DNA of 64,000 nucleotides from Streptomyces albus subsp. albus (GTDB taxonomy: Bacteria; Actinomycetota; Actinomycetes; Streptomycetales; Streptomycetaceae). This document shows, piece by piece, positions 16,986 through 27,671 of the stretch (within the stretch, counting starts at the first letter, position 1; every line of letters begins with the position of its first letter). The translations under genes were made by a program, and so were the position numbers. Location of the stretch: assembly GCF_000719865.1 (NCBI RefSeq), contig NZ_JOID01000010.1, positions 1 to 64,000 of the forward strand, written 5' to 3'. The notes under the pieces are model-generated. The model was not told where the DNA came from and searched no databases. It saw only the letters and a list, made by a program, of their open reading frames with translations.

Positions 16986-17139
16986 GGCTGAAAATTTCAA
17001 CTCGCCGCGGGCGGAGGGTCGCTGCCGCCTACAATCGCCAACGAGTCCACCGGCCGACGGCCGGAGCGGAAGACGGGGGGAGCGCCGTATCGCGGGTGGC
17101 ACCGGACCGGCCGCCTCAGCGAAGGAAAGGCTGGCAACG

Positions 17140-17703
17140 ATGCCTGTGGGGCAGCACAAACACGCGGCCCGGCTACCCCGGCGGTGGCGCGGGCGCCTGC
17201 TGTCGGCCGCCGGGGTCGCGGCCCTGGCGCTGCTGGCGTTCGCCCTGGTCCGGATGCTCGGCGCACCGATCGACCCGCCCAAGTCCCCGACGATCCAGGC
17301 CAAACCCAGCCCGGTTCCGTCCGCCACCGCGACCGTGACCGCCCAGCCGTCTCCCGCGCCCGTGGTCACCACCACCGTCGCGCCGACCGCCCCGCCGCCG
17401 CGGATCGGGCCGAGTTCCGCCCCGCCGTCCCCGTCGTCCCCGCCGGAGGCCGGCGGTTCCTCCGGAACGCCCGGCACCGGGGATTCCGCGCGGACGATGC
17501 GCCGCGGGGACGAGGGCGCCGAAGTGCTGAGCCTGCAGCAGCGCTTGCGCGAGGTCGGGATCCAGACCGCCCCTCTGAACGGGACGTACGACCAGCCGAC
17601 CGAGGCCGCGGTCCAGAACTACCAGGCCATGCGCCGCATCGAGGCCGACCCGGCGGGCGTGTACGGGCCGGCCACCCGCAGCGCCCTGGAGGCCGAGACC
17701 TGA
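17140..17703 (+). CDS. Membrane-anchored peptidoglycan-binding protein
   Basis: 187 residues. A basic N-terminus precedes one transmembrane helix at ~23-40. A Pro/Ser/Thr/Ala-rich extracytoplasmic spacer (~45-115) follows. The C-terminal PG_binding_1 domain (~118-186) has M-R-R-G-D-E-G-A-E-V-L-S-L-Q-Q-R-L and the repeat-like T-E-A-A-V-Q-N-Y-Q. This domain anchors proteins to the glycan or peptide part of peptidoglycan. No catalytic domain is present. Function unknown beyond wall attachment. Confidence 0.85.
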   Translation: MPVGQHKHAARLPRRWRGRLLSAAGVAALALLAFALVRMLGAPIDPPKSPTIQAKPSPVPSATATVTAQPSPAPVVTTTVAPTAPPPRIGPSSAPPSPSSPPEAGGSSGTPGTGDSARTMRRGDEGAEVLSLQQRLREVGIQTAPLNGTYDQPTEAAVQNYQAMRRIEADPAGVYGPATRSALEAET

Positions 17704-17829
17704 GGGCGATTGGTTCCTTGGTTGTTCCTGTCGCCTCACCACCCCTTCCGCGAGCCCCCCATCAGGCGGACGCCTGCTGCACAATCGTTGCCGATCCATC
17801 ACGAACGTTCTTTCTGCGAGGTGTGTGCG

Positions 17830-18915
17830 GTGACGGCTGCGACAACTGACAGATTTGATCCGGAATGTCTGGAAAATGTCGTATCCGGAGTGGCGGAAGA
17901 CGAGGGGTTCTCCGGCACGGTCCGTGTCACCAGGCAGGGGCAGCCGGTCTTCACCAGATCGTTCGGAATGGCATCACGGCGATGGTCCGTACCGAACACG
18001 TCCGACACGGGCTTCCGGGTGGCGTCGGTGTCCAAGATGTTCACCGCGGTGGCAGTCCTGCAGCTCGTCGAGCGGAAGCAGGTCCGCCTGGACGACACGC
18101 TGCTGGGCTTCCTGGAGGACCACATGCCCCGGCTCGATCCACGGATCACGGTCCGCCACGCCCTGACGATGACAGCGGGTATCGGTGACTGGTTCGAGGA
18201 GGGCAGCGACGACTGGGAGGCCGAATGGGCCGCCCTGACCGCATCACATCCGCTCTATCTGCTGCGCGGGAACAAGGACTATCTGCCGCTGTTCGCCGGC
18301 AAGCAGCCCCACTTCCCGCCCGGAGAGCGGTATCTCTACAACGGCGCCGGCTACATCCTGCTCGGTCTGCTCATCGAAGCGGTGACCGGCCGCTCCTACG
18401 AGGAAGTCGTCACCGGCGACGTCTTCGCCCGTGCCGGCATGGCCACGGCCGGTTTCCCCGCCCTGGACAACCTGGGGCCGGACATCGCCGACGGGTACCT
18501 CACCGCCGCCGGCGGCCCCACCCCGTACCGGACGAATCACTACGCGACCACGCCCTGCGCCGCCGCCGATGGCGGAGCCACCTGTACCGCCGCCGATCTG
18601 ACGGCCTTTGCCCACGCACTGCGTCACGGGCGGCTGCTGAGCGAGGAGATCACGCGCCTGGCGTTGACCCCGCAGGTCGACGAGCGCGAGGAGAAGGTCC
18701 GCGGCTACCGGTGGAAGTACGGCTTCGGTCTCACCCACATCCTGGACGACGAAGGGTCCGTTGTCCGCTGGGGTCACACCGGCGAGGAGGACGGGGCCAG
18801 CGCCCGCCTCTACCACTACCCGCGACAAGACCTGGACGTGGCCGTCCTCGGCAACGTCAGCTGGTGCGCGGGCGCCATGGGGTGGGCCGTCCACGACGCC
18901 ATCATCGGCATCTGA
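17830..18915 (+). CDS. Serine beta-lactamase-like hydrolase / D-Ala-D-Ala peptidase-like
   Basis: 361 residues with the class C beta-lactamase / AmpH-EstB fold. The S-V-S-K motif has the nucleophile at Ser66 and Lys69. The second motif reads Y-N-G around residue 170 where relatives have Y-x-N. A G-H-T-G motif near the C-terminus takes the K-T-G position. There is no signal peptide, so the protein is probably cytoplasmic, and an esterase or peptidase role is more likely than antibiotic resistance. The GTG at 17830 has GAGGTG 6-7 nt upstream. An in-frame ATG at 17710 would add a poorly conserved 40-residue extension. Confidence 0.85.
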   Translation: MTAATTDRFDPECLENVVSGVAEDEGFSGTVRVTRQGQPVFTRSFGMASRRWSVPNTSDTGFRVASVSKMFTAVAVLQLVERKQVRLDDTLLGFLEDHMPRLDPRITVRHALTMTAGIGDWFEEGSDDWEAEWAALTASHPLYLLRGNKDYLPLFAGKQPHFPPGERYLYNGAGYILLGLLIEAVTGRSYEEVVTGDVFARAGMATAGFPALDNLGPDIADGYLTAAGGPTPYRTNHYATTPCAAADGGATCTAADLTAFAHALRHGRLLSEEITRLALTPQVDEREEKVRGYRWKYGFGLTHILDDEGSVVRWGHTGEEDGASARLYHYPRQDLDVAVLGNVSWCAGAMGWAVHDAIIGI

Positions 18916-19054
18916 GACAGGCGTACCGCCCGCCCCTGCCACTCAAGCCCTGATGCCGGGACGACCTGGCCGGATCGTCCGGGGCGCGGGGCACGCCCAG
19001 GGGTGGTTCGTGGGCGCGGGTGCGGATCCGCCGCCGCCTGACAGCGCGCGGGCG

Positions 19055-19074
19055 GGCGGAGCTAGCTCTCCGCC
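19055..19074. terminator. Hairpin across the histidine kinase stop codon
   Basis: GGCGGAG / CTCCGCC perfect 7-bp stem around ctagct, overlapping the last codons of the kinase gene, between two converging genes. Confidence 0.45.
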
Positions 19075-20486
19075 GTGCCGTCGCCGGCCGCCGTGCGGTG
19101 CGGGGCACCGGCCGTGTTCCCGGACGTGTTCCGCCGGCTGTTCCGGCCGCCGGCTCTCCGGTGGCCGTTGCCGCCCGCGTCCACGGCTCCGCCGTCCGGT
19201 ACGGGGCCGAAGACCATCGTGACGCGGGCCCCGCCCCACGGGCTGCGGTCGACCACCAGGCGCCCCCCGGCGGCCTCGGCCGCCTTGGCGGCGATGTCCA
19301 GGCCCAGGCCGCTCGATCCGCCCTCGCTCGCGCCGCGCGCCGCCGCGAGGGCCGGGCTCTCGATGCCCGGGCCGGCGTCCTCCACCACGAGGCGGGGGGC
19401 GCCCGACAGCAGGCCCGCCCGCACCCCCCAGCCCGTGCCCGGCGGCGTGTGCCGGAAGACGTTGCCGACCAGCGCGTCGAGCGCCGCGGTCAGGTCGTCC
19501 GCCGGGAGGTCCACCGGCAGCGGACCGCGCCCCAGCCACACCTGGCACTCGCGGCCCTGGGCCTCGGCCAGCGCGGACCAGAACTCCATCCGGCCGCCGA
19601 CCACCGCCGGCAGATCGCTGGACCCGCGGCCGGGCAGCCGCTCCCGCGCCGGTCCGCTCCGCGTGGTGCTGATCAGACTCGTCACCTCGCGGTCGAGAGC
19701 CGCCAGCCCGGCGCGGAGGCGGGAGTTGGCGGGGACGGCGAGCAGATCCGCCTCCAGCCGCAGGGCCGTCAGGGGGGTGCGCAGCCGGTGTGAGAGGTCG
19801 GCCAGCAACTCCCGCTCGGCGCGCATCAGTTCGTCGATGCGGTCGGCCATGGCGTTGAAGGCCCGGCCCACGCGCCGGACCTCGCGCGGCCCCTCGACCG
19901 CGACGCGGACGCGGAAGTCGCCCTCGCCCACCGCCGTGGCGGCGCGCGCCAGGTCGGTGGCGGACCGGTTGAGCCGGCGTGCCATGCGGTCGGCGCCGGT
20001 CACCGAGATCAGGGTCAGCGCGGCCACGGCCCCGGCGAGAACGAGCCAGGCCGTGAGCACGCCCTCGGAGCGCTCCTCCGCCCGTACCGCGGACTCGACC
20101 ACGGCCGTTCCGCCATTCGGCAGGGAGACGGGCAGCAGCAGGACCTCCTCGCGGCCGGGCGGCCGGACCCACAGGGCGCGCCGCCGCTCCGCCGCACGCT
20201 CCGCGTACGAGGCCGGGGCCGGGCAGCGGCCGACCACGCCGTCGTCGAGGCGGACGCAGGTGGACCGCGCGTCGTCGCCGGAGCTGCGCCAGGCGGCCGC
20301 CAGTTCGTCGCGGTCCCGGGTGGCGCCGAGGACGGTCACGAGGGTCGCCGCGCGCCGTTCCGAGGTCTGCTGCGCGCGTTCGGCCGACTGCTGGCGCGCG
20401 AAGAACGCCAGGGGCAGCGCGAAGGCGAGAGCGGTGAGCAGGGAGATGCCGAGGGAGAGCCGGGCGTGCCAGCCGCGCAGCGTCAT
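19062..20486 (-). CDS. Two-component sensor histidine kinase
   Basis: About 474 residues. Transmembrane segments at ~10-30 and ~150-175 enclose a small extracytoplasmic sensor domain with two cysteines. A HAMP domain follows (~175-230; F-N-A-M-A-D-R-I-D-E-L). The dimerisation box D-L-S-H-R-L-R-T-P-L-T-A-L-R-L-E contains the phospho-accepting His. The ATPase domain has an N-box (D-A-L-V-G-N-V-F-R-H-T), V-E-D-A-G-P-G-I and G-G-S-S-G-L-G-L-D. The C-terminal ~40 residues are low-complexity Gly/Arg/Asn. The start is uncertain: ATG 20486 is taken, with an in-frame GTG at 20498. The gene lies 22 bp after the response-regulator stop and forms one operon with it. Confidence 0.92.
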   Translation of the reverse strand: MTLRGWHARLSLGISLLTALAFALPLAFFARQQSAERAQQTSERRAATLVTVLGATRDRDELAAAWRSSGDDARSTCVRLDDGVVGRCPAPASYAERAAERRRALWVRPPGREEVLLLPVSLPNGGTAVVESAVRAEERSEGVLTAWLVLAGAVAALTLISVTGADRMARRLNRSATDLARAATAVGEGDFRVRVAVEGPREVRRVGRAFNAMADRIDELMRAERELLADLSHRLRTPLTALRLEADLLAVPANSRLRAGLAALDREVTSLISTTRSGPARERLPGRGSSDLPAVVGGRMEFWSALAEAQGRECQVWLGRGPLPVDLPADDLTAALDALVGNVFRHTPPGTGWGVRAGLLSGAPRLVVEDAGPGIESPALAAARGASEGGSSGLGLDIAAKAAEAAGGRLVVDRSPWGGARVTMVFGPVPDGGAVDAGGNGHRRAGGRNSRRNTSGNTAGAPHRTAAGDGTAES

Positions 20487-20508
20487 GGCGTCCGCCACCC
20501 TTGTGCCG

Positions 20509-21186
20509 TCATGACCGGGGCGCCTCCAGCCGGAGTCCGACGCCCCGCACGGTGTGGAGATAGCGGGGCGCGGCGGCGGTCTCCCCCAGCTTGCGGCGGA
20601 GCCAGAAGAGGTGGACGTCGATGGTGCGTTCGTAGACGTCGCTGCCGCGCCAGACCTCGGTCAGCAGTTCGCGGCGGGTGACGACCGCGCCCGCGCGCCG
20701 GGCCATGTAGGCGAGCAGGTCGAATTCGCGCCGGTTGAGTTCGATGGTCTTCCCCTTCAGGGTGACGCCGCGCGCCTGGAGGTCCAGGACGAGGTCGCCC
20801 ACCTGGAGCCGGGAGGGCGGGGCCTGGCCGGACCTGCGCAGCACGGCGTGCACGCGGGCGGCCAGCTGCTCGCTGGAGAACGGTTTCACCAGGTAGTCGT
20901 CGGCGCCGTCGCGCAGCAGCCGGACGATCTCCGACTCCTCGCTCCGCGCGGTCGCGATGATGACGGGGACGCGGCTGACGGCGCGCAGCATCCGCAGCAC
21001 CTGGCTGCCGTCCAGATCGGGCAGTCCGAGGTCGAGGACGACGAGGTCGGGGACGGGCGGGGTGATGCGGCGCATCAGCTCGATGGCGGTGCCGACCGCC
21101 GTGACGTCGTAACCCGCGGCGGTGAGGGAGCGGGTCAGCACGTCACGGACCAGGTCGTCGTCCTCGACTACAAGTACCGTGGGCAT
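20509..21186 (-). CDS. OmpR-family response regulator
   Basis: 225 residues. The receiver domain (1-~115) has acidic D-D-D near position 9-11, the phospho-acceptor in L-V-V-L-D-L-G-L-P-D, and the conserved Lys in D-Y-L-V-K-P-F. The C-terminal winged helix is of OmpR/PhoB type (E-F-D-L-L-A-Y-M, Y-E-R-T-I-D-V-H-L-F-W-L-R-R-K-L, H-T-V-R-G-V-G-L-R-L). It binds promoter DNA when phosphorylated by the kinase encoded immediately downstream. The ATG at 21186 is the natural receiver-domain start (M-P-T-V-L-V-V-E-D-D). The target genes cannot be inferred. Confidence 0.95.
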   Translation of the reverse strand: MPTVLVVEDDDLVRDVLTRSLTAAGYDVTAVGTAIELMRRITPPVPDLVVLDLGLPDLDGSQVLRMLRAVSRVPVIIATARSEESEIVRLLRDGADDYLVKPFSSEQLAARVHAVLRRSGQAPPSRLQVGDLVLDLQARGVTLKGKTIELNRREFDLLAYMARRAGAVVTRRELLTEVWRGSDVYERTIDVHLFWLRRKLGETAAAPRYLHTVRGVGLRLEAPRS

Positions 21187-21205
21187 GCCGGAACGGTAGA
21201 CGAAC

Positions 21206-21466
21206 TCAGCCCGGGAGACCGGCAGTCGGCGAGGAAACACTGTGATCGGGGCCGTTCCAGGGGGAGATGACGAGTTTCTCCACCAGCAGCGCCGCTCCCC
21301 GCCGGTGGCGGAAGGCCGGCGCTCCGGCGGCGCGGTCGAGGGCGACGCGCCGGGCGAGCCGGGGGTGCGAGGCCTCCACCACATAGAGCTGGACGCCGGG
21401 TATCCGGCCGCCGGGCTCGCCGGGTTCGTCGCGCAGCGTGGGAATGCTGACGATCCACTTGGTCAT
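21206..21466 (-). CDS. Small hypothetical protein upstream of the two-component system
   Basis: 86 residues starting M-T-K-W-I-V-S-I-P-T. I do not recognise the family. AAGGAG lies 8 nt before the ATG, which strongly supports the start. The stop is only 19 bp before the response-regulator start, so the order small gene - regulator - kinase looks like one operon. The product has no membrane segment. It is rich in Arg, Pro and Ala in the middle and ends with a hydrophobic L-L-V-E-K-L-V-I stretch. It could be an accessory factor of the two-component system. Confidence 0.7.
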   Translation of the reverse strand: MTKWIVSIPTLRDEPGEPGGRIPGVQLYVVEASHPRLARRVALDRAAGAPAFRHRRGAALLVEKLVISPWNGPDHSVSSPTAGLPG

Positions 21467-21975
21467 CCCGGGACGCTCCTTCCGCTCGTTCTTCCGGGCG
21501 TGCCGGGCGTGCTCGCGGAGCGTTCCGGGTGCGGTGACGGGCGGCCGTCGGTCCCCGCGGCACCCTCGCACATGGTCCTTACCGTCCCTTCGTCGCCACG
21601 TCCGCCCGGTGGTGCCCGGGCGGTGGTGAAGTCCAGCGGTCGCGCGGTGCCGCCCCGGAGGGCCCGGCCCCCGCGGGGGCGGGCGGAGGGCCGGGCCGGG
21701 GCCGGGGGCGTCTCCCGGCCGGGTGCCGTCCGTCCGGCCGGGAAGCCGGCGCACGGGGGTGGCGCTTCCCGGGCGGACGGTGCGGAGGGTGCGTCCGATG
21801 GAGGGTTTCGGTGACCGCACCCCGAGCGGCGGTCTTCATCATGCCGAAGGGAACGGCGTGTCATGGGGCGGGTCCGGGCGGAAAAATCCAGGGAGAACGT
21901 GCAGTAATACGCAGTTAACACAGCGGCGCCGGGCCCGTCCCCGGACCGGTCCCCGACCGGTCCCCGGACATGCGA
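21467..21975 (-). other. Intergenic region upstream of the small gene / two-component operon
   Basis: About 500 bp without a credible gene. The segment 21880-21925 is markedly A/T-richer (gcagtaatacgcagttaac) and probably holds the operon promoter, which would give a ~400-nt leader. An 11-bp unit GACCGGTCCCC is tandemly repeated at 21944-21965. Nothing else was recognised. Confidence 0.4.
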
Positions 21976-22009
21976 CCGCCCCGGCCGGGCGGGATGCCGG
22001 CCGGGGCGG
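21976..22009 (-). terminator. Terminator of isocitrate dehydrogenase
   Basis: Perfect 13-bp stem CCGCCCCGGCCGG / CCGGCCGGGGCGG with an 8-nt loop, 18 bp past the icd stop codon. Confidence 0.85.
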
Positions 22010-22027
22010 AGCCTCACGGGTGCCGGG

Positions 22028-24573
<2,546 letters not shown>

Positions 24574-24882
24574 TCAGCGGCCGAGCGCCCGGGCGAGTTC
24601 CTGCTTGTTCATCGAGGAGCGCCCCTCGATCCCCCGCTTCTTGGCCTCCGCGTAGAGCTCGTCCCGCGTCTTCGAACCACCGGAGCCCTTGGAGCCGCCG
24701 GAACTCTTGGAGCCACCGGAGCTGCCACTGCTCGACTTGGCTTCCCCTGCCTGCGCCCGCTTCTTGTTCACCGTCCGGGCCGCCAGCTCCTTGGCCCGTC
24801 CAGTGGAGGCACCGCGCTTCTCGGCGCCCTCCTTGATGTGCTCGTACTGCCGCTCACGCTTGGATCCGGACTGACCCGGCAT
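24574..24882 (-). CDS. Small basic protein with C-terminal Rho_N/SAP-like helix pair
   Basis: 102 residues, very rich in Lys, Arg, Ser and Gly. The N-terminal part (R-E-R-Q-Y-E-H-I-K-E-G-A-E-K-R-G) is like small Streptomyces proteins annotated as plasmid-stabilisation proteins. A Ser/Gly/Lys linker repeats S-S-G-G-S-K. The C-terminus T-R-D-E-L-Y-A-E-A-K-K-R-G-I-x-G-R-S-S-M-N-K fits a Rho_N/SAP-type nucleic-acid-binding helix pair. GGAGG lies 7 nt before the ATG. A DNA- or RNA-binding role is likely; the precise function is unknown. Confidence 0.8.
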   Translation of the reverse strand: MPGQSGSKRERQYEHIKEGAEKRGASTGRAKELAARTVNKKRAQAGEAKSSSGSSGGSKSSGGSKGSGGSKTRDELYAEAKKRGIEGRSSMNKQELARALGR

Positions 24883-25084
24883 GGTTTCTCCTCCTTCGGC
24901 ACTCTTGTTGCGTCTTGTACGCGGGTACCCCGGGCGAAGTTGATAACCCGCCCGGGGGTGACCTCGGACGCCACCGGGCCCGCCCACCGGTACAAGCGGC
25001 CGGTGTACCGGCGAGCCGGGCCGCTGTCGGCCCCGGCGGCAGTAACCGGACGTGCGTCGATCGGTTGAGCCGTGGGAGAGGGGG

Positions 25085-25990
25085 ATGACCACCATGACGG
25101 AACTCGAATCCCGGCCCGAGGCGGAAGAACACCCGGATGACGAACAGCACTTGGCCCCGCTGGACGACAGCGACGACGCGGCGGACCTCTTCCGTGCGAT
25201 CGGCAGGCAGATCAAGCTGCTGCGCGAGCGGGCCGGTCTGACGCAGAAGGAGCTGGGCGTACGGCTGCGCTTCGGCGAGGACTTGATCTCGTCGGTGGAA
25301 CGCGGCCGCCGCGTGCCGCAACCGGAACTCCTGGAGGCGGCGGACGAAGCGCTCGGCGCGGGCGGCCTGTTGAAGGGCGTGACCGGCGACGTGCTCAAGG
25401 CCAAGTCCCGCGCCCGCGTGCGCCACCCGTCCTGGTTCCGCGACTACGCCCGCATCGAGGCGGACGCGGTGGAGGTGAATTTCTTCAGCACGCTAACGGT
25501 ACCGGGACTCTTGCAGACGGAGGACTACGCGCGGTTGATCTTCTCGGCTTACCAGCCGCTGCTGCCCGAAGAGACCATCGAACGGCGAGTGGCGGCACGG
25601 CTGGCGCGCCAAGAACTCCTGACCCGGTGGCCCGCACCACTGGTGACCGCCGTGATCGAGGAATCGGTGCTGAGGAGGCGCTTGGGCGGCACAGAAGTAC
25701 TGCGGGGGCAGCTGAGGCATCTCCTCACCCTCGGCCGTCTCCGTAGCACGACCCTTCAGGTGCTACCGATGGCATCCCGTGGCCACGGCGGCCTGGAGGG
25801 GCCGTTCATCCTGCTCACGCCGAAAGGCAGGCAGCAGGTCGGTTACGTGGAGGCGCAGGGCATCAACCGACTGATTACAGAACCGGACAGGGTCCGTATC
25901 CTGGCGGCACGCTACGGAAGCATCCGGGCCCAGGCCCTGACTCCAGATGAGTCCCTGGCCCTGGTCGAGAAGCTGCTAGGAGATCTATGA
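25085..25990 (+). CDS. WhiJ-like XRE regulator with DUF5753 domain (second copy)
   Basis: 301 residues. An acidic N-terminus (~1-35) precedes an XRE helix-turn-helix at ~40-100 (I-K-L-L-R-E-R-A-G-L-T-Q-K-E-L-G-V-R-L, then V-E-R-G-R-R-V-P-Q). DUF5753 follows, with V-P-G-L-L-Q-T-E-D-Y-A-R, R-V-A-A-R-L-A-R-Q-E and S-L-A-L-V-E-K-L-L. The architecture is the same as at 4712-5554, but the pairwise sequence differs a lot in the helix-turn-helix, so the two probably recognise different DNA. The ATG at 25085 is preceded by GGGAGAGGGGG; an ATG at 25094 is possible. It is translationally coupled to the next gene. Confidence 0.92.
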   Translation: MTTMTELESRPEAEEHPDDEQHLAPLDDSDDAADLFRAIGRQIKLLRERAGLTQKELGVRLRFGEDLISSVERGRRVPQPELLEAADEALGAGGLLKGVTGDVLKAKSRARVRHPSWFRDYARIEADAVEVNFFSTLTVPGLLQTEDYARLIFSAYQPLLPEETIERRVAARLARQELLTRWPAPLVTAVIEESVLRRRLGGTEVLRGQLRHLLTLGRLRSTTLQVLPMASRGHGGLEGPFILLTPKGRQQVGYVEAQGINRLITEPDRVRILAARYGSIRAQALTPDESLALVEKLLGDL

Positions 25991-26193
25991 ACCCCGAACA
26001 GCCCATACAGGACAGCTCGGAACTGGTCTGGCGCAAGAGCAGCTACAGCGGTGGCGACGGCGGAGAGTGCGTCGAGGTGGCCGCCCAGCCGGCCACCGTC
26101 CACGTCCGGGACTCCAAGAACGTTCAGGGTGCGCGCCTGTCGTTCGGCAGCGCCCCGTGGGCGGCGTTCGTGGGCTTCGCCGCCGGGCGCTGA
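25987..26193 (+). CDS. DUF397 protein (second copy)
   Basis: 68 residues, a single-core DUF397: W-R-K-S-S-Y-S-G-G-D-G-G-E-C-V-E-V-A at ~15-32, then V-R-D-S-K and a terminal W-A-A-F-V-G-F. Its ATG overlaps the regulator stop by 4 bp, exactly as in the first pair. It is the likely protein partner of the upstream WhiJ-like regulator. Confidence 0.92.
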   Translation: MNPEQPIQDSSELVWRKSSYSGGDGGECVEVAAQPATVHVRDSKNVQGARLSFGSAPWAAFVGFAAGR

Positions 26194-26213
26194 CGGCGGC
26201 GGCCGGAACCTCC

Positions 26214-26245
26214 GGGGCGCCGCGGACCACCGTCCGCGGCGCCCC
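26214..26245 (+). terminator. Strong terminator after the second WhiJ-like/DUF397 operon
   Basis: Perfect 14-bp stem GGGGCGCCGCGGAC / GTCCGCGGCGCCCC with loop cacc, 20 bp after the stop at 26193, followed by ttct. Confidence 0.85.
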
Positions 26246-26453
26246 TTCTCCGTCGGCGGAATTCTTCCGAAAACCCGCTCCGGCGCGGCGCGGAAACCCG
26301 CTTCCGGAGCCCTCGGCCACGGCGGGAACGGCCGCGCGCGCTGGGGCGGGTACGAGACCCTGTCCGCGCTTCCCCGGCACTGCCCAACGCCCACGCTTCT
26401 GTCACGGCCCGGCCGGCACAACACGGACGGCGGCCACCCATCCGACCTCGCCT

Positions 26454-26483
26454 CTTGCGATTCTCGCAAGCCCATCCTAGGGT
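26454..26483 (+). promoter_or_regulatory. Promoter of the ImmA/PIN operon overlapped by a palindromic operator
   Basis: TTGCGA (26455-26460), a 17-bp spacer and TAGGGT (26478-26483) fit the Streptomyces housekeeping promoter (TTGACR ... TAGRRT). The A of the ATG at 26490 is the seventh base after the -10 hexamer, the usual start point, so the mRNA is probably leaderless. The perfect palindrome CTTGCGA-ttc-TCGCAAG (26454-26470) covers the -35 box and half the spacer. It is an obvious site for autorepression by the XRE domain of the first gene. Confidence 0.65.
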
Positions 26484-26489
26484 GACGCC

Positions 26490-27671
26490 ATGAGCGAATC
26501 CGTGACGGACCGCGTGCGCAGAGTGATGGAGGCGGCCTCCCTGAGCCAGGCCGCTTTCGCCGAGAGAGTGGGCCTGACGCCCGACAAGCTGTCCAAGTCC
26601 CTCAGCGGCGTCCGGCGGTTCACCGCCCTGGACCTCGCACTGATCGCCGAGACCGGCGGGCGGACCGTGGAGTGGCTGCTGACGGGCCGCAAGCCGCTGA
26701 GGCCTTCGGTCGCCGCACGGACGCGGGGGTTCGCCGCTCCGGACCGGACGAACATCGAGGAGACGACGCATCGGTTCACCACCGCGTACGACGTGCTCGA
26801 CCTCCTCGGCCGCTCGGCGGAGTTGCCGGTGCTGCCGGAAGTGCGCGCCCACGTACAACGGCACACCGAACAGGGCACGCTCCTCGCCGAGGACGCCCTG
26901 GCGCGTCTGGCGTCCGCCGGTATCCCCTCCGTCGCGGCGCTGGAGACGGAGGAGTTGATCGCCGCCTGCGAACAGCATTTCGGGGTGGACGTCGCGATCA
27001 CGGCCCTCCCCCGGGGAGTGGACGGTCTGACCTGGCAGACGGACGGCTTCCGGCTCGTCCTCCTGCGGCGCACCGACACCTGGACCCGTCAGCGGTTCAC
27101 CCTCGCCCATGAGCTGGGGCACATTCTGGCGCGGGACGCCCAGGAACTCCTCGCGGAGAACAGCGTCGCGCCCGGCCGTCAGCAGGATCCGACGGAGGTG
27201 CGCGCCAACGTCTTCGCGGCGAAGCTGCTCATGCCGGAGCAGGAGGTGAGGGCGGCCTTCGGCGAAGGCGCGCCCGAGGGCGGAGCGCCTCTCACGGACG
27301 AGGTGTTCAAGAAGCTGGTCGTCCGGTTCCGGGTCTCCCCCAGCGCCCTGGCCGCCCGGTTGCACCAACTGGGTTTTGTGGAACCGGAGAAGAGAGCCAG
27401 GCTCCGCGGCCTCACCACGGAGACGTGCCACCTGTCCGCCGGGGCGGTGGACGCCTTCCAGCGGCAGATGTCGCTCGCCGAGGCCGAGCGGCTTCCCCCG
27501 CGCCTGCTCTCCGCGCTGTTCCGGGGCTACCTCGACGGCGAGACGACCCTCCGCCCCCTCGCGGCCCTCATGGGGGTGGACGTGGACCGCCTGCACGACC
27601 ACCTCGACCCGGTGGTCCAGGACCTGCCCGCCCAGGGCTTCGAAGAAGGGGACCTGGTCTTCCAACCATGA
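26490..27671 (+). CDS. XRE helix-turn-helix plus ImmA/IrrE-type metallopeptidase
   Basis: 393 residues. An XRE domain spans ~5-65 (S-Q-A-A-F-A-E-R-V-G-L-T-P-D-K-L-S-K-S-L-S-G). The ImmA/IrrE (COG2856) zinc peptidase domain, ~140-290, holds the metal motif T-L-A-H-E-L-G-H-I-L-A near residue 205 and the downstream E-V-R-A-N-V-F-A-A-K-L-L-M-P with the third ligand region. A ~100-residue C-terminal extension follows. ImmA/IrrE proteins cleave transcriptional repressors in phage or mobile-element induction and radiation response. Fused XRE-ImmA proteins are predicted antitoxins. The stop overlaps the PIN-like gene (ATGA). No Shine-Dalgarno is evident, consistent with a leaderless start. Confidence 0.9.
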   Translation: MSESVTDRVRRVMEAASLSQAAFAERVGLTPDKLSKSLSGVRRFTALDLALIAETGGRTVEWLLTGRKPLRPSVAARTRGFAAPDRTNIEETTHRFTTAYDVLDLLGRSAELPVLPEVRAHVQRHTEQGTLLAEDALARLASAGIPSVAALETEELIAACEQHFGVDVAITALPRGVDGLTWQTDGFRLVLLRRTDTWTRQRFTLAHELGHILARDAQELLAENSVAPGRQQDPTEVRANVFAAKLLMPEQEVRAAFGEGAPEGGAPLTDEVFKKLVVRFRVSPSALAARLHQLGFVEPEKRARLRGLTTETCHLSAGAVDAFQRQMSLAEAERLPPRLLSALFRGYLDGETTLRPLAALMGVDVDRLHDHLDPVVQDLPAQGFEEGDLVFQP

